From Halomonas faecis (GTDB lineage Bacteria; Pseudomonadota; Gammaproteobacteria; Pseudomonadales; Halomonadaceae): DNA of 64,000 nt. How positions within the stretch are numbered: position 1 is the stretch's first letter; each line of letters opens with the position of its first letter. Under the pieces are notes generated by a model. The model was not told the DNA's origin and ran no database searches. It saw only the letters and a program-made list of their open reading frames with translations. A program made the translations under genes and the position numbers. The DNA lies in the NCBI RefSeq assembly GCF_010993975.1, contig NZ_JAACZO010000058.1, positions 1-64,000 on the forward strand. The letters run 5' to 3'. Below are positions 7,779 to 16,046 of the stretch, piece after piece.

Positions 7779-8402
7779 TCAACGCAACAGCGAGTTGATG
7801 ACACGAGTATGCGCACTCAGACTGCGCAGTGCTTCCATATTATTGATGGCGATATCGACATCGATCTGGTTGCTGATACTTCTGTCACTGGCATTGCTAA
7901 CTACGCTACCGATGATGGCCTGATTGGTAATCTGATGCAATACTGCCGTGAAACCTTTCGCATCATTCAGTGCCATACCGGAGAAATTGCTCATACCCGG
8001 CAACGAGATGCCATCGGGACTCACATTGACCAAACTGTTCGTGGAGGGATTGATATCATGAGCATTGCCGGTCGGGTCGGTCAGTGTCTGTGAGATGACA
8101 CGTGGCCCCGTATTGCGAAACTCGACCATGGTCTGCTGCATCACGTCATCGATCATCGACCGTACTCTGGCGCCAAAGGCGATATCGAGTCCATTGATCG
8201 AGAAGCCGCCTCTCAACTCGGCCATTTCCGCGGTATCGATGACTTCCAGAACCGGGCTTGCAAATCCATTGGAATCGTTTGGTTGCCCATACGCACGACT
8301 CTCCAATTCATCGAGGAAACCGGCTGCCTGCACCCCAGCGGCCATTCCCGGTCCCATGGTCATCATCAGCATGGTTCCTAGCAAACGCCGATAACCATTC
8401 AT
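7779..8402 (-). CDS. FapE-like secreted protein of the second Fap-like locus
   Basis: A 207-residue protein with a signal peptide (about 1-27, ending VQAAG) and the motif TAEMAELRGGFSINGLDIAFG at about residues 57-77. This parallels FapE of the first operon (ELAGVRGKF followed by an FG-containing strand), and both proteins have a C-terminal segment with hydrophobic residues alternating with polar ones, ending in LR. The EMAELRGG part is a textbook-like double-glycine leader pattern. Start at 8402 has AGGAGG six bases upstream; an ATG at 8408 is followed at once by a stop. It is last in an operon with a C39 peptidase 26 bases upstream. Function is unknown; naming it FapE-like is inference from motif and context. 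Confidence 0.6.
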   Translation of the reverse strand: MNGYRRLLGTMLMMTMGPGMAAGVQAAGFLDELESRAYGQPNDSNGFASPVLEVIDTAEMAELRGGFSINGLDIAFGARVRSMIDDVMQQTMVEFRNTGPRVISQTLTDPTGNAHDINPSTNSLVNVSPDGISLPGMSNFSGMALNDAKGFTAVLHQITNQAIIGSVVSNASDRSISNQIDVDIAINNMEALRSLSAHTRVINSLLR

Positions 8403-8428
8403 CACATGCCTCCTGGCAGTTCGCGATT

Positions 8429-9118
8429 TCATTTCCCCAGTTCATTGGGCCCCGGCATCAACAACATCGCCGTGCCGATGTCAGCACGCCGACGTCCCTG
8501 ATCGATAGGAGAACTCGGGCGAATGGCCCAGTCTCGCTCATGGTTGAAGTTCTGCTTGGCAACGGCCATTTCCGCTCTGGCCCCGAGCACCGTTCCCTCC
8601 CAGAGGGTTTTGAAATGCTCCTTGGATACGACCACACTGCCTACTGCCGGATCACCGATCAGCACCCGATCCTCGTCCATTCCCTTGATGACAACGAAGT
8701 GCTTGTAACCGCCGGTATCGATCAAGGTGATGGAAGGTGCACCAATGCTGAGATAGTCATCCAGATCGACCTTGAACCCATCGGAATCGAGCCCCTGGCT
8801 ATCGAGATAGTTCTTCATGTCGAGCATCGAGAATCCCTCGGTTTCGATCTGTTCTCGATCTCCGACGGATATCATGCTCTCGAATACCTCGGCTTCGGTC
8901 GTTTCGCGTCCGTAGTGATAGGTCAGCAGTGTCGCCACGGCCGCAGCGCCGCAACTGTAGTCGTACTGCTGCGGTACTACCTGGTCCCAACGCATTTCGT
9001 TGAGGCTGCGCGCCTGGACGGTGAAGGAGCCGAAAGCGCCGGCGACCGTAACGGGACCGGCCACGGCAGGTAAGGCAACCAGCGACCACGCAGTCACGAC
9101 CAACGCAGTCTTTTTCAT
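8429..9118 (-). CDS. Second FapD-like periplasmic C39 peptidase
   Basis: A 229-residue exported C39 peptidase. The signal peptide covers about 1-21. Catalytic residues are all present: Gln50, Cys56 in YDYSCGAAA, His140 in GYKHFVV and Asp156 in LIGDPAVG. It aligns with FapD (1552-2262) across the whole domain, including an insert before the catalytic His, but is clearly diverged, so it is a paralogue and not a recent copy. The ATG at 9118 has GGGAGA six bases upstream; an ATG at 9124 is possible. The gene lies eight to fourteen bases after a small Fap-repeat protein and just before the FapE-like gene, so the peptidase probably processes or matures one of these. Confidence 0.85.
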   Translation of the reverse strand: MKKTALVVTAWSLVALPAVAGPVTVAGAFGSFTVQARSLNEMRWDQVVPQQYDYSCGAAAVATLLTYHYGRETTEAEVFESMISVGDREQIETEGFSMLDMKNYLDSQGLDSDGFKVDLDDYLSIGAPSITLIDTGGYKHFVVIKGMDEDRVLIGDPAVGSVVVSKEHFKTLWEGTVLGARAEMAVAKQNFNHERDWAIRPSSPIDQGRRRADIGTAMLLMPGPNELGK

Positions 9119-9132
9119 GGCCATTCTCCCGT

Positions 9133-9540
9133 TCAGGGATTCTGCACTGGCGCGTAGATGCTGATGGTGACGCCGGTATTCACGGCGTTTCCATTGCCCG
9201 TCAGCATGTTGAACTGGCCAATGCCCGAGAAGCGTTCCATCGCTCCCGCTTCGACACGAATGCCGCCGGTGACAATGGTTCCCGCGGTAAAAGAGGCATC
9301 GCTGACGGCCGCTTCCATGTTCTGAACGCTCTGTACCGACACGAGATCCCTGAAACCTTCACGACCGCGCAGTCGTTCCAATTCGCCGCCTTCCACTTCC
9401 TGAAGCGCTGCAAATCCCTCGCCGACGCTCGCAGGCACTCTCTCCTCGGCCAGGCTGATCCCCGAAAGGCTCAGGAAGCACACCAATCCAGTGGCCACTG
9501 CCGGATATCGCATCCAACCCATCTTCAGTGCACGGTTCAT
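9133..9540 (-). CDS. Small secreted protein with one C-terminal Fap-type repeat
   Basis: A 135-residue exported protein (signal peptide about 1-31, ending ISLAE). Residues 53-60 read ELERLRGR, the double-glycine-like motif shared with the FapE-like proteins. The C-terminus contains SGIGQFNMLTGNGNAVNTGV, which follows the Fap repeat spacing G-x-x-x-x-N-x-x-x-G-x-x-N-x-x-x-N. Start at 9540 has GGGGAG eight bases upstream. It lies between the glycine-rich gene and the second C39 peptidase. It could be a minor or nucleating subunit (a FapB counterpart) or a FapA counterpart. No known family was recognised with certainty. Confidence 0.6.
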   Translation of the reverse strand: MNRALKMGWMRYPAVATGLVCFLSLSGISLAEERVPASVGEGFAALQEVEGGELERLRGREGFRDLVSVQSVQNMEAAVSDASFTAGTIVTGGIRVEAGAMERFSGIGQFNMLTGNGNAVNTGVTISIYAPVQNP

Positions 9541-9642
9541 GACATCGACTCCCCAGAGTGACGTGACGACGACTCGGTATCGGCCGAAGGCGAGCTGGCG
9601 ATCTACGCCGACCCGCCCCCGACTCGTCACCTCGATCGTCGA

Positions 9643-10701
9643 TCAGTTACCGATATTCACGTTGCTGTGCGCGGCCACGTTGGTCGCTGCCAGCTGGGAG
9701 TTGTAGATACCGGTGGACAGGTTCATGTTGGCAATCCCGCCGAAGGTACCGGCACCGGCTGCCATGGTGGCCGCTCCAGTGGCCAGGGTGGCATTCCCTC
9801 CGGCACCACCATTGCCACCGTTGCCGCCATTGCCGGCCTGAGCGAGGGTGTCGCCGTTGGTGGCCGTACCGCCGCCGCCGCCGCCGCCGTTACCGGCGCC
9901 GCCATTGCCACCCGCTGCCGTGGCTGCACCGCCGTCGCCGCCTGCGCCGCCGGTGCCCGTGCCGGTACCCGTACCCGTGGAGGTCGCCGTGCCGGAGCCT
10001 GCACCGCCCGTACCACCGGACGAAGTCTGGTTGGAGGTGGCGGCGCCGCTGGTAGCAGCTCCGCTGCTGGCGGCATTGGTGTTGGCGTTGTTGTCGTCGT
10101 TCTTGAAGTCGTCGACCTTGGCGTAAGCCTTGCCACTGTCGGAGTAGCTGCCGGCATAACCGTCGTCGTTCTCGGAATCGGCATCGCCGCCGTCGCCCGC
10201 CCCTACGCTGTGGCCGAAGCCCATGCCCTTGCCGACGCCTTTGCCGCCGTCGTCACCGTCACCGGCCTTGGCATAACCCTTGCCGCCTTCACCACCGTCG
10301 CCTTCTCCACCGTTGCCGCCGATGCCAATAGAGACGGGAACGGCAGCTGCGTCACCACCTCGACCTCCATCGGCCCCTCTGGCACCGTCACCCGCTGAGA
10401 TGTAGATCTTCGCACCAGAGACTTTGGACTTGAGATCCTGAAGGGCAATCACGCTGGTGGAAGTGTTATAGGATTCGCTCATGGCCCAGGCATCGCCGCC
10501 ACTGCTCGTACCGCCACCACCGCCTGTGCCAGATGGGCCCGTGCTGCCATTCGCCCAACTGTTGCCGCCATAGGCTTTCGCGGTCGATTCGACCTTTTGC
10601 TTGACCTCATCAGCCACACCAGCGCTCGGGTTGGCATGGGCCGTGGAAATGGCCATCACCAATGCCAGGACGGACGTACCCGCTAGGACGTACTTGTTCA
10701 T
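9643..10701 (-). CDS. Glycine-rich secreted protein with a Fap-like C-terminus; candidate fibre subunit
   Basis: A 352-residue protein with a signal peptide (1-23, ending STAHA), two blocks of Gly-Gly-x / Gly-x-Gly repeats (about 105-180 and 240-315, rich in Asn, Ala, Asp and Thr) and a short aspartate-rich segment between them. The last 30 residues, FGGIANMNLSTGIYNSQL and on, follow the Fap repeat spacing. ATG 10701 has GGAGA seven bases upstream. It is the first gene of the operon behind a possible sigma-54 promoter. The composition suggests a low-complexity structural or adhesive protein, perhaps a polyglycine-type fold; the C-terminal repeat suggests assembly with the small protein downstream. 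It contains a run of six GCC triplets (9871-9889) in the plus strand. No characterised homologue recognised. Confidence 0.7.
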   Translation of the reverse strand: MNKYVLAGTSVLALVMAISTAHANPSAGVADEVKQKVESTAKAYGGNSWANGSTGPSGTGGGGGTSSGGDAWAMSESYNTSTSVIALQDLKSKVSGAKIYISAGDGARGADGGRGGDAAAVPVSIGIGGNGGEGDGGEGGKGYAKAGDGDDGGKGVGKGMGFGHSVGAGDGGDADSENDDGYAGSYSDSGKAYAKVDDFKNDDNNANTNAASSGAATSGAATSNQTSSGGTGGAGSGTATSTGTGTGTGTGGAGGDGGAATAAGGNGGAGNGGGGGGGTATNGDTLAQAGNGGNGGNGGAGGNATLATGAATMAAGAGTFGGIANMNLSTGIYNSQLAATNVAAHSNVNIGN

Positions 10702-11198
10702 GGTCTTTCTCCGTTTCTTCATGCATGAATCGTTTTCCGTAGACGCCAGTCAGAGCGGACTCGACCCGGCCTGAAGACATCGACAACCGCCGCTTCATCG
10801 TTCCCGTCGATGGGATGATGGAGGAGTCGAGCGGCGCTGCCGTGCACTTCAGTTACTCTGGCTTACCGTCCATTTACACAAAGCACGATACATGCCACCC
10901 ATTCGGAAACGGAGGGCAAACAATGAAAATCATAGGGTTGCCAAGCGCAGCCAGGTTAGAGGCAACGACTGAACCGACCGCAATCGCAGTGATTCCGGCC
11001 AGCCACCTTTCAGGAAGTTAACACTTCCCTTAGCAGGGTAATCGATTCTCCCGAGAGTGGGAGAGAAGACAAGCGGTTAGCGAGATTTCCCCCGGTTCCG
11101 CATTTGAAACAGGCCGGGGTATCCTCGTGACACGACCGCGCCTTTCCGATACACGGAAGACGCGGTCGTCCAGAAGGCGGGCGGTGAGATCGACGCCT
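10702..11198. other. Intergenic region between second Fap-like operon and hemL
   Basis: About 500 bases. It holds the candidate sigma-54 promoter (10881-10897) and, nearer hemL, a 9-bp stem ACGACCGCG/CGCGGTCGT (11132-11169) with an inner TTCCG/CGGAA pairing, which could be the hemL 3' hairpin but lacks a T-run. A 68-codon frame at 10815-11021 has no good ribosome-binding site and is not called. Confidence 0.5.
10881..10897 (-). promoter_or_regulatory. Candidate sigma-54 promoter of the second Fap-like operon
   Basis: On the minus strand TGGCATGTATCGTGCTT has the invariant GG and GC pairs at the correct 10-base spacing, with C-to-T at the last base of TGGCAC and T-to-G before the TGC. Transcription would start near 10868 and give a leader of about 165 bases. 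It is weaker than the fapA promoter but would put both amyloid-type operons under the adjacent activator. Confidence 0.55.
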
Positions 11199-12482
11199 TC
11201 AGGTTAGAGCGGCAAATGCCTTCTCCGAGGCATCCAGCGTCTTCTGGATGTCTTCCGGCAGGTGAGCGCTGGACATGAAGCCCGCTTCGAAGGCCGAGGG
11301 CGCCAGGTAGACGCCTTCGTCGAGCATCGCCGAGAAGAAACGGCGAAAAGCGTCGGCGTCGCAGGCGGTGGCCTGGGCGAAGTTCTCCACACGGCTCTGA
11401 CCGGTGAAGAAGAGCCCGAACATGCCACCGGCACGCTGAGTGATCATGGCCACCCCGGCAGCATCGGCACGCTCCTGCAAGCCCTGACACAGGGTCTCCA
11501 CACGCTGAGCCAGAGCGTCGTGGAAGCCGGGTTCGCGCAGCTTGGTTAGCAGGGCGATACCCGCTGCCATGGCCAGCGGATTGCCGGAGAGAGTGCCGGC
11601 CTGGTAGACGGGCCCCAGCGGCGAGATGCATTCCATGATCTCGCGCTTGCCGCCAAAGGCGCCCACCGGCATACCGCCACCCACGATCTTGCCTAGGCAG
11701 GTCAGATCGGGAAGCACCCCGTAGTGTGCCTGGGCCCCGCCCAGGGCGACGCGGAAGCCGGTCATCACCTCATCGAAGATCAGCACGCTACCGTGTTCGT
11801 TGCACACCCGCCGCAGCGTCTCGAGAAAGCCGGGCACTGGGGGGATGCAGTTCATGTTACCCGCAACCGGCTCGACGATGATGCAGGCGATCTCGCTGCC
11901 GATCTCCTCGAAGCAGGCTTCCACCGCATCGGCATCGTTGTAGGAGAGCGTTACCGTATGCTCGGCCAGAGAAGCCGGAATACCCGGCGAACTCGGCTCG
12001 CCATGGGTGAGCGCTCCGGAGCCCGCCTTGACCAGCAGCGAATCGGTATGGCCGTGGTAGTTGCCCTCGAACTTGACGATCTTGTCGCGTCCGGTATAGC
12101 CGCGTGCCAGACGGATGGCCGACATGGTCGCTTCGGTACCCGAATTGACCATGCGCACCATCTCGATGGTGGGGATCATCTCGCAGATGAGATCGGCCAT
12201 TGTGGTCTCGATCGCCGTGGGCGTGCCAAAGGAGAGGCCGCTGTCGAGACGCTCACGCACCGCGCCCAGCACGTCGGGATCGGCATGGCCGGTGATCATC
12301 GGCCCCCAGGAGCCCACGTAGTCGACGTACCGCTTGCCTTCCACGTCGTACAAATAGGCGCCCTGGGCACGCTCCATGAAGAGCGGCGGACGATGCAGCC
12401 CCTTGAAGGCACGAACCGGCGAATTGACGCCACCGGGAATGTGCCGGCAGGCCTGTTCGAAGAGCTGTGCGGATGTGGTCAT
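11199..12482 (-). CDS. hemL: Glutamate-1-semialdehyde 2,1-aminomutase
   Basis: A 427-residue cytosolic PLP enzyme that converts glutamate-1-semialdehyde to 5-aminolevulinate, the precursor of haem and other tetrapyrroles in bacteria using the C5 pathway. The length is that of the family. The PLP lysine is Lys265 in [17 protein letters not shown]; the N-terminus has the expected [13 protein letters not shown]. The start at 12482 has GAGG upstream; upstream codons of the longer open frame do not look like protein. It follows thiD and hemJ on the same strand but with a 229-base gap, so it probably has its own promoter. Confidence 0.96.
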   Translation of the reverse strand: MTTSAQLFEQACRHIPGGVNSPVRAFKGLHRPPLFMERAQGAYLYDVEGKRYVDYVGSWGPMITGHADPDVLGAVRERLDSGLSFGTPTAIETTMADLICEMIPTIEMVRMVNSGTEATMSAIRLARGYTGRDKIVKFEGNYHGHTDSLLVKAGSGALTHGEPSSPGIPASLAEHTVTLSYNDADAVEACFEEIGSEIACIIVEPVAGNMNCIPPVPGFLETLRRVCNEHGSVLIFDEVMTGFRVALGGAQAHYGVLPDLTCLGKIVGGGMPVGAFGGKREIMECISPLGPVYQAGTLSGNPLAMAAGIALLTKLREPGFHDALAQRVETLCQGLQERADAAGVAMITQRAGGMFGLFFTGQSRVENFAQATACDADAFRRFFSAMLDEGVYLAPSAFEAGFMSSAHLPEDIQKTLDASEKAFAALT

Positions 12483-12543
12483 GGCAGCCTCATTGCAGTC
12501 ACTGGTTGGAAATCGGTAATGGTGTCGCCCGAAACCGTCGGGC

Positions 12544-12552
12544 TGTGGATAA
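12544..12552 (-). promoter_or_regulatory. Perfect DnaA box upstream of hemL
   Basis: TGTGGATAA, the complement of the consensus DnaA box TTATCCACA, lies about 60 bases before the hemL start. It is a single site in the 229-base gap between thiD and hemL. It may regulate hemL or be one of the boxes scattered near the origin; its function is inference. Confidence 0.5.
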
Positions 12553-12711
12553 ATTATTGGATAACTTCTGAACCCGTGGTGAAAATCTCGTGAACTCCAC
12601 GCTCGATGGCGTTCCGTTCCCGATTTTCGACAACGGCCTCGACCATTCTGGTCATACTGGCAGCGCCTGGCCAGACCCCAGCCCGGCAAGCCCTCATCCG
12701 CTTGTCGCCGA

Positions 12712-13530
12712 TCAAGGGAACCGGTGGAATACGTCTTCGGGCTCGATCCGCTGCGGCAGCCACTGTGCTGCTCCTGGCTGCCAACCTCGCGACAGGGCAT
12801 GCCAGGCATGCGATTGAGCCCGTTCGCAGGCCACCGTCAATGCATCCCCTGCTGCCAGACGCGCTGCCAGAGCGGCTGCCAGGGTGCAGCCCGAGCCATG
12901 GTAGCGATGCGGTAAGCGCAGCCAACGCCAGCGTCGCTCGCCTTCGCCCGTGAACAATACCTGCTCGACGATATCCGGGGCCGTCTCGGCAGCAGGCGTA
13001 TCGGTACCGGTTACCAGCACCCCCCGGCAGCCCTTGTCCATCAGCGCCGCCGCTCTTTCGCTATCGTCTTTCCCCTGTCCAGCCAGGTGCATCAGCTCGA
13101 GCCGGTTGGGCGTCAAGATATCCACATGCGGCAGCAAGTGATCGCGGCACGCTGCGATCAAACCGTCTGTGGATAACGTGGTTCCCCCCCCGGCTTTCAG
13201 CACTGGATCGAACACCACGGGCACGCCTGGAAAACGCTGGATCACATCGACCACCGCCTCGAGCGTGTCGCGGCTCGCCAGCAGACCCACCTTGATGGCT
13301 GCGATGGCAAATTCGTCCAGATCCGCCACCATCTCGCCGATCAAGGCGGCCTCGACGGGCACCACGCGATGCACATCGCGGCAGCTCTGCACCGTCAGCG
13401 CGGTGGGCACCGTCACGGCCCAGCCGCCGCAGGCAGCCACCGCCTCGCGGTCGGCAATCAACCCCGCTCCGCCGGTGGGATCGTGCCCGGCCAATACCAG
13501 TACCACGGGCGGCGTTTGGGAACATGGCAT
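12712..13530 (-). CDS. thiD: Hydroxymethylpyrimidine/phosphomethylpyrimidine kinase
   Basis: A 272-residue ribokinase-fold enzyme that phosphorylates 4-amino-5-hydroxymethyl-2-methylpyrimidine and its monophosphate for thiamine synthesis. N-terminal [19 protein letters not shown], central KVGLL and PVVFDPV, and the C-terminal anion hole [13 protein letters not shown] are all present. I chose the ATG at 13530, which gives [15 protein letters not shown]; earlier codons overlap hemJ. The 10-base gap to hemJ suggests co-transcription. No other thiamine genes are nearby. Confidence 0.93.
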   Translation of the reverse strand: MPCSQTPPVVLVLAGHDPTGGAGLIADREAVAACGGWAVTVPTALTVQSCRDVHRVVPVEAALIGEMVADLDEFAIAAIKVGLLASRDTLEAVVDVIQRFPGVPVVFDPVLKAGGGTTLSTDGLIAACRDHLLPHVDILTPNRLELMHLAGQGKDDSERAAALMDKGCRGVLVTGTDTPAAETAPDIVEQVLFTGEGERRWRWLRLPHRYHGSGCTLAAALAARLAAGDALTVACERAQSHAWHALSRGWQPGAAQWLPQRIEPEDVFHRFP

Positions 13531-13540
13531 GTCATGCGCC

Positions 13541-13972
13541 TCAGAACGGCTTGAGCACGGCGAGGAACAGGATAGCCAGCAAGACGAGCACCGGCAGCTC
13601 GTTGAACACCCGGAAGAAGACATGTGAACGGGTACAACGCGACTCGGCGAACTGGCGAAGGAATCGCCGACACAGGTGGTGGTAGCCGATCAGCACCACC
13701 ACCAGCAATAGCTTGACGTGCAGCCAACCCTGGCTCAGCCAGGCCGGCGACAGGAACAGCAGCGCGACGCCCAGAACCACCACCGCGATCATCGAGGGCG
13801 TCATGATCCCGCGATAGAGTTTGCGCTCCATCACCGTGAAGTAGTCGATGGCCTGGGTCTCTCCCTTGTCACGCGCCATGGCGTGATAGACGTAGAGGCG
13901 TGGCAGATAGAACAGCGCGGCGAACCAGGTCACCACCGCAGCCAGGTGCAACGCCTTGATCCACAAGTACAT
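13541..13972 (-). CDS. hemJ: HemJ-type protoporphyrinogen IX oxidase (UPF0093)
   Basis: A 143-residue membrane protein with four predicted helices. HemJ oxidises protoporphyrinogen IX to protoporphyrin IX in bacteria lacking HemG/HemY. The N-terminus MYLWIKALHLAAVVTWFAAL contains the conserved family His, followed by FYLPRLYVYH. ATG 13972 is preceded by GAGGAG five bases away; the longer frame to 13999 has no site. Being close to hemL supports a haem role, although thiD separates them. Confidence 0.88.
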   Translation of the reverse strand: MYLWIKALHLAAVVTWFAALFYLPRLYVYHAMARDKGETQAIDYFTVMERKLYRGIMTPSMIAVVVLGVALLFLSPAWLSQGWLHVKLLLVVVLIGYHHLCRRFLRQFAESRCTRSHVFFRVFNELPVLVLLAILFLAVLKPF

Positions 13973-14040
13973 GGAGACTCCTCGTCGAAAACGATCCATT
14001 AATTAGTGCACGATATTTTATTCGGCCAGAAAAAAGCTCC

Positions 14041-15825
14041 CTATTCACTGGCTCGCAAATCATTCAACCGGTAATGACGCTCGATGGCGCCGCGAGTGAT
14101 GATACCCGAAATCCGCTTCTGCCTCGGTCGATGCCCATGCTCGACGTAGAGTGCATCCACCGCCTGGTCGTTGAGACGCTCGAACGCCTCGGAGAGCGTT
14201 GCCTGCAGATGGATGGGAGCCATTTCCAAGCGCTGCCCGGGTATTTCCAGCAGATCGATCAACTCGCTCTGGGCATCGGCGGCTTCGTGCGTTGCCTCCC
14301 CCATCATCGCTCGCGCCAGGTCGGCCGCCTTGAGCGCCAGCGTCGGCTTGTCGTCGGATGAGCGCATGATCAGTATCCACACCGGCCCCCGCTCGAGCAG
14401 CGCCCGGGCTTGATCGCGGGTCACCATGCGCGGGGTACGTACGAAATTGCGCTCCATGACCGCCGGCACGGAGACGCGCGACAAGGCCTGCATCAGCGGC
14501 TGCTGCAACGGATGCAGACCATGCCGGGTCACGCTGATGAAAAAGCCATCGCAGCGACACAACTGCCGTGCCGTCAGCCCGGCCACCACGACGGCCAACA
14601 TGCCCGGCATGATGATGGACGGGTTGTGCGTGAGTTCGAGCAGCGCCATCAGCGCGGCCAGCGGTGCTTGCAGCACCGCTCCCATCATCGCCGCCATTCC
14701 CAACATGGCATAGAGCGCCGGATCGGACGCCTCCATGGGCAGCAACGCCTGGCCAGCCAGGCCGCACAGGGCGCCGGCCGCCCCACCGATCACCAGGATC
14801 GGGCCGATGATGCTCACCGGAATGCCGCACGCCACGGTGCCGGCAGTCAGCAGCAGCTTGCCGATGGCCACGGCCAGCAGCACGTCGACGGTCACCGAAC
14901 CGCTCAGTGTGGCCTGCAGGGTGTCGTAGCCCATCCCTTGAACCTGGGGATACCACCAGGCAACGGCTGCCACGACACCACCGGCCAGGGCAAAACGCAG
15001 CGCCATGGGCACCGACTCGAAGCGCCGGCCCAACCGCGAGACACGCACGAACAAACCGGCCAGCAGGCCGATCGCCAACGCACTCACCAAAATCCACGGC
15101 AAATCGAGCAACGAGCGAAGGTGCAGGTCGGGAACCCCGATCGCCGGATCCGGACCATAGACCAGCTGCGCCACCACCGCTCCCATACTGGAGGCCAGGA
15201 TCACCGGCATGAAGCCCACGATGGTGTACTCCATCATCACCACTTCCATGGCGAAGATGACCCCAGCGATGGGGGTGTTGAACGAGGCCGAAATGCCGGC
15301 AGCCGTGCCGCAGGCCACCAGCACGCGCAAGCTGTTGTGAGGCAGGCGCAGGCGCTGACCAAGCCCGCTGGCCGCTGCAGCACCGAGATGGATCGCCGGA
15401 CCTTCGCGCCCCGCCGATAGGCCGCCGAGCACCGACACCAGCCCCACCCACCACTGGGTGAACCAGTTACGGATGGGAAAGCGTCCCTGTTGATAGGTCA
15501 GTCGATCGATCACGTGCAGCACACCGATCTGGCGGCCGGCAGGCGGTATTCGCCACATCCATATGCCGATGAGCAGCACGGCAAGCAACGGCAGCATGGA
15601 ACGCAACAGCGGCGAGAGCGCTTCGAAGGCCTCGGGATCGTTGCCGGGAAACAGCAGCCAGCCACCCAGAGCCAGCAGGCTCCGGAACACCACCATCAAG
15701 GCGCCGGTGACCAGGCCCGATACCACGCCGAGCACGCACAGCTGCGGCAAGGCATCGACGTTGGCGAGCTGGCGACGAAAGCGTTCCAGACTCTGGCTGG
15801 CACTGAAGCGCGGTGAACGCGACAC
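14041..15825 (-). CDS. ClC-family chloride channel/antiporter with C-terminal CBS domains
   Basis: A 594-residue membrane protein. The ClC core covers about residues 20-430 with the ion-pathway motif GREGPAIHLGAA carrying the gating glutamate, and a second motif NTPIAGVIFAMEV. The C-terminal 150 residues look like a CBS pair (VMERNFV... and LSEAFERLNDQAVDALYV). It probably carries chloride, either as a channel or as a Cl-/H+ antiporter. Start is a GTG at 15825 with GGGA upstream. It lies 68 bases before hemJ on the same strand. Chloride transport would be relevant in a halophile, but the substrate is inferred from the family. Confidence 0.9.
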   Translation of the reverse strand: MSRSPRFSASQSLERFRRQLANVDALPQLCVLGVVSGLVTGALMVVFRSLLALGGWLLFPGNDPEAFEALSPLLRSMLPLLAVLLIGIWMWRIPPAGRQIGVLHVIDRLTYQQGRFPIRNWFTQWWVGLVSVLGGLSAGREGPAIHLGAAAASGLGQRLRLPHNSLRVLVACGTAAGISASFNTPIAGVIFAMEVVMMEYTIVGFMPVILASSMGAVVAQLVYGPDPAIGVPDLHLRSLLDLPWILVSALAIGLLAGLFVRVSRLGRRFESVPMALRFALAGGVVAAVAWWYPQVQGMGYDTLQATLSGSVTVDVLLAVAIGKLLLTAGTVACGIPVSIIGPILVIGGAAGALCGLAGQALLPMEASDPALYAMLGMAAMMGAVLQAPLAALMALLELTHNPSIIMPGMLAVVVAGLTARQLCRCDGFFISVTRHGLHPLQQPLMQALSRVSVPAVMERNFVRTPRMVTRDQARALLERGPVWILIMRSSDDKPTLALKAADLARAMMGEATHEAADAQSELIDLLEIPGQRLEMAPIHLQATLSEAFERLNDQAVDALYVEHGHRPRQKRISGIITRGAIERHYRLNDLRASE

Positions 15826-16046
15826 GGCAGTTTTCCCGTACGATCCGTGGCAGGGGACAGGGCTATCGCAGTTAGCCAGTTAAATACGGCGACTGCCCTA
15901 TGGCAGGGGACGGCTGGGTAGTCTCCCTGCCACTTGTGTATCATATTCCTACGCAACGATCCCAGCGCATGGCTACGGGCCCTCGGCAATCCCCGGTTAC
16001 CACGCATGGGGCCCCGCTTCCCAGGCCAACCAACGAGGAGTGCAAC

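Noticed and set aside
1552..9118. The two C39 peptidases as parts of bacteriocin exporters
   Set aside because: Both are short, have their own signal peptides and lack the membrane and ATPase domains of such exporters; neighbours are Fap-type genes.
9667..10398. Long plus-strand open frame (243 codons) inside the glycine-rich gene, and several others there
   Set aside because: These are shadows of GC-rich, low-complexity codons. The minus-strand frame alone has a signal peptide, ribosome site and operon partners.
10815..11021. 68-codon plus-strand frame before hemL
   Set aside because: No ribosome-binding site; it overlaps the candidate sigma-54 promoter.
11132..11169. Hairpin downstream of hemL as a strong terminator
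   Set aside because: The 9-bp stem has a long loop with only weak inner pairing and no T-run on either strand, so it is mentioned only in the region note.
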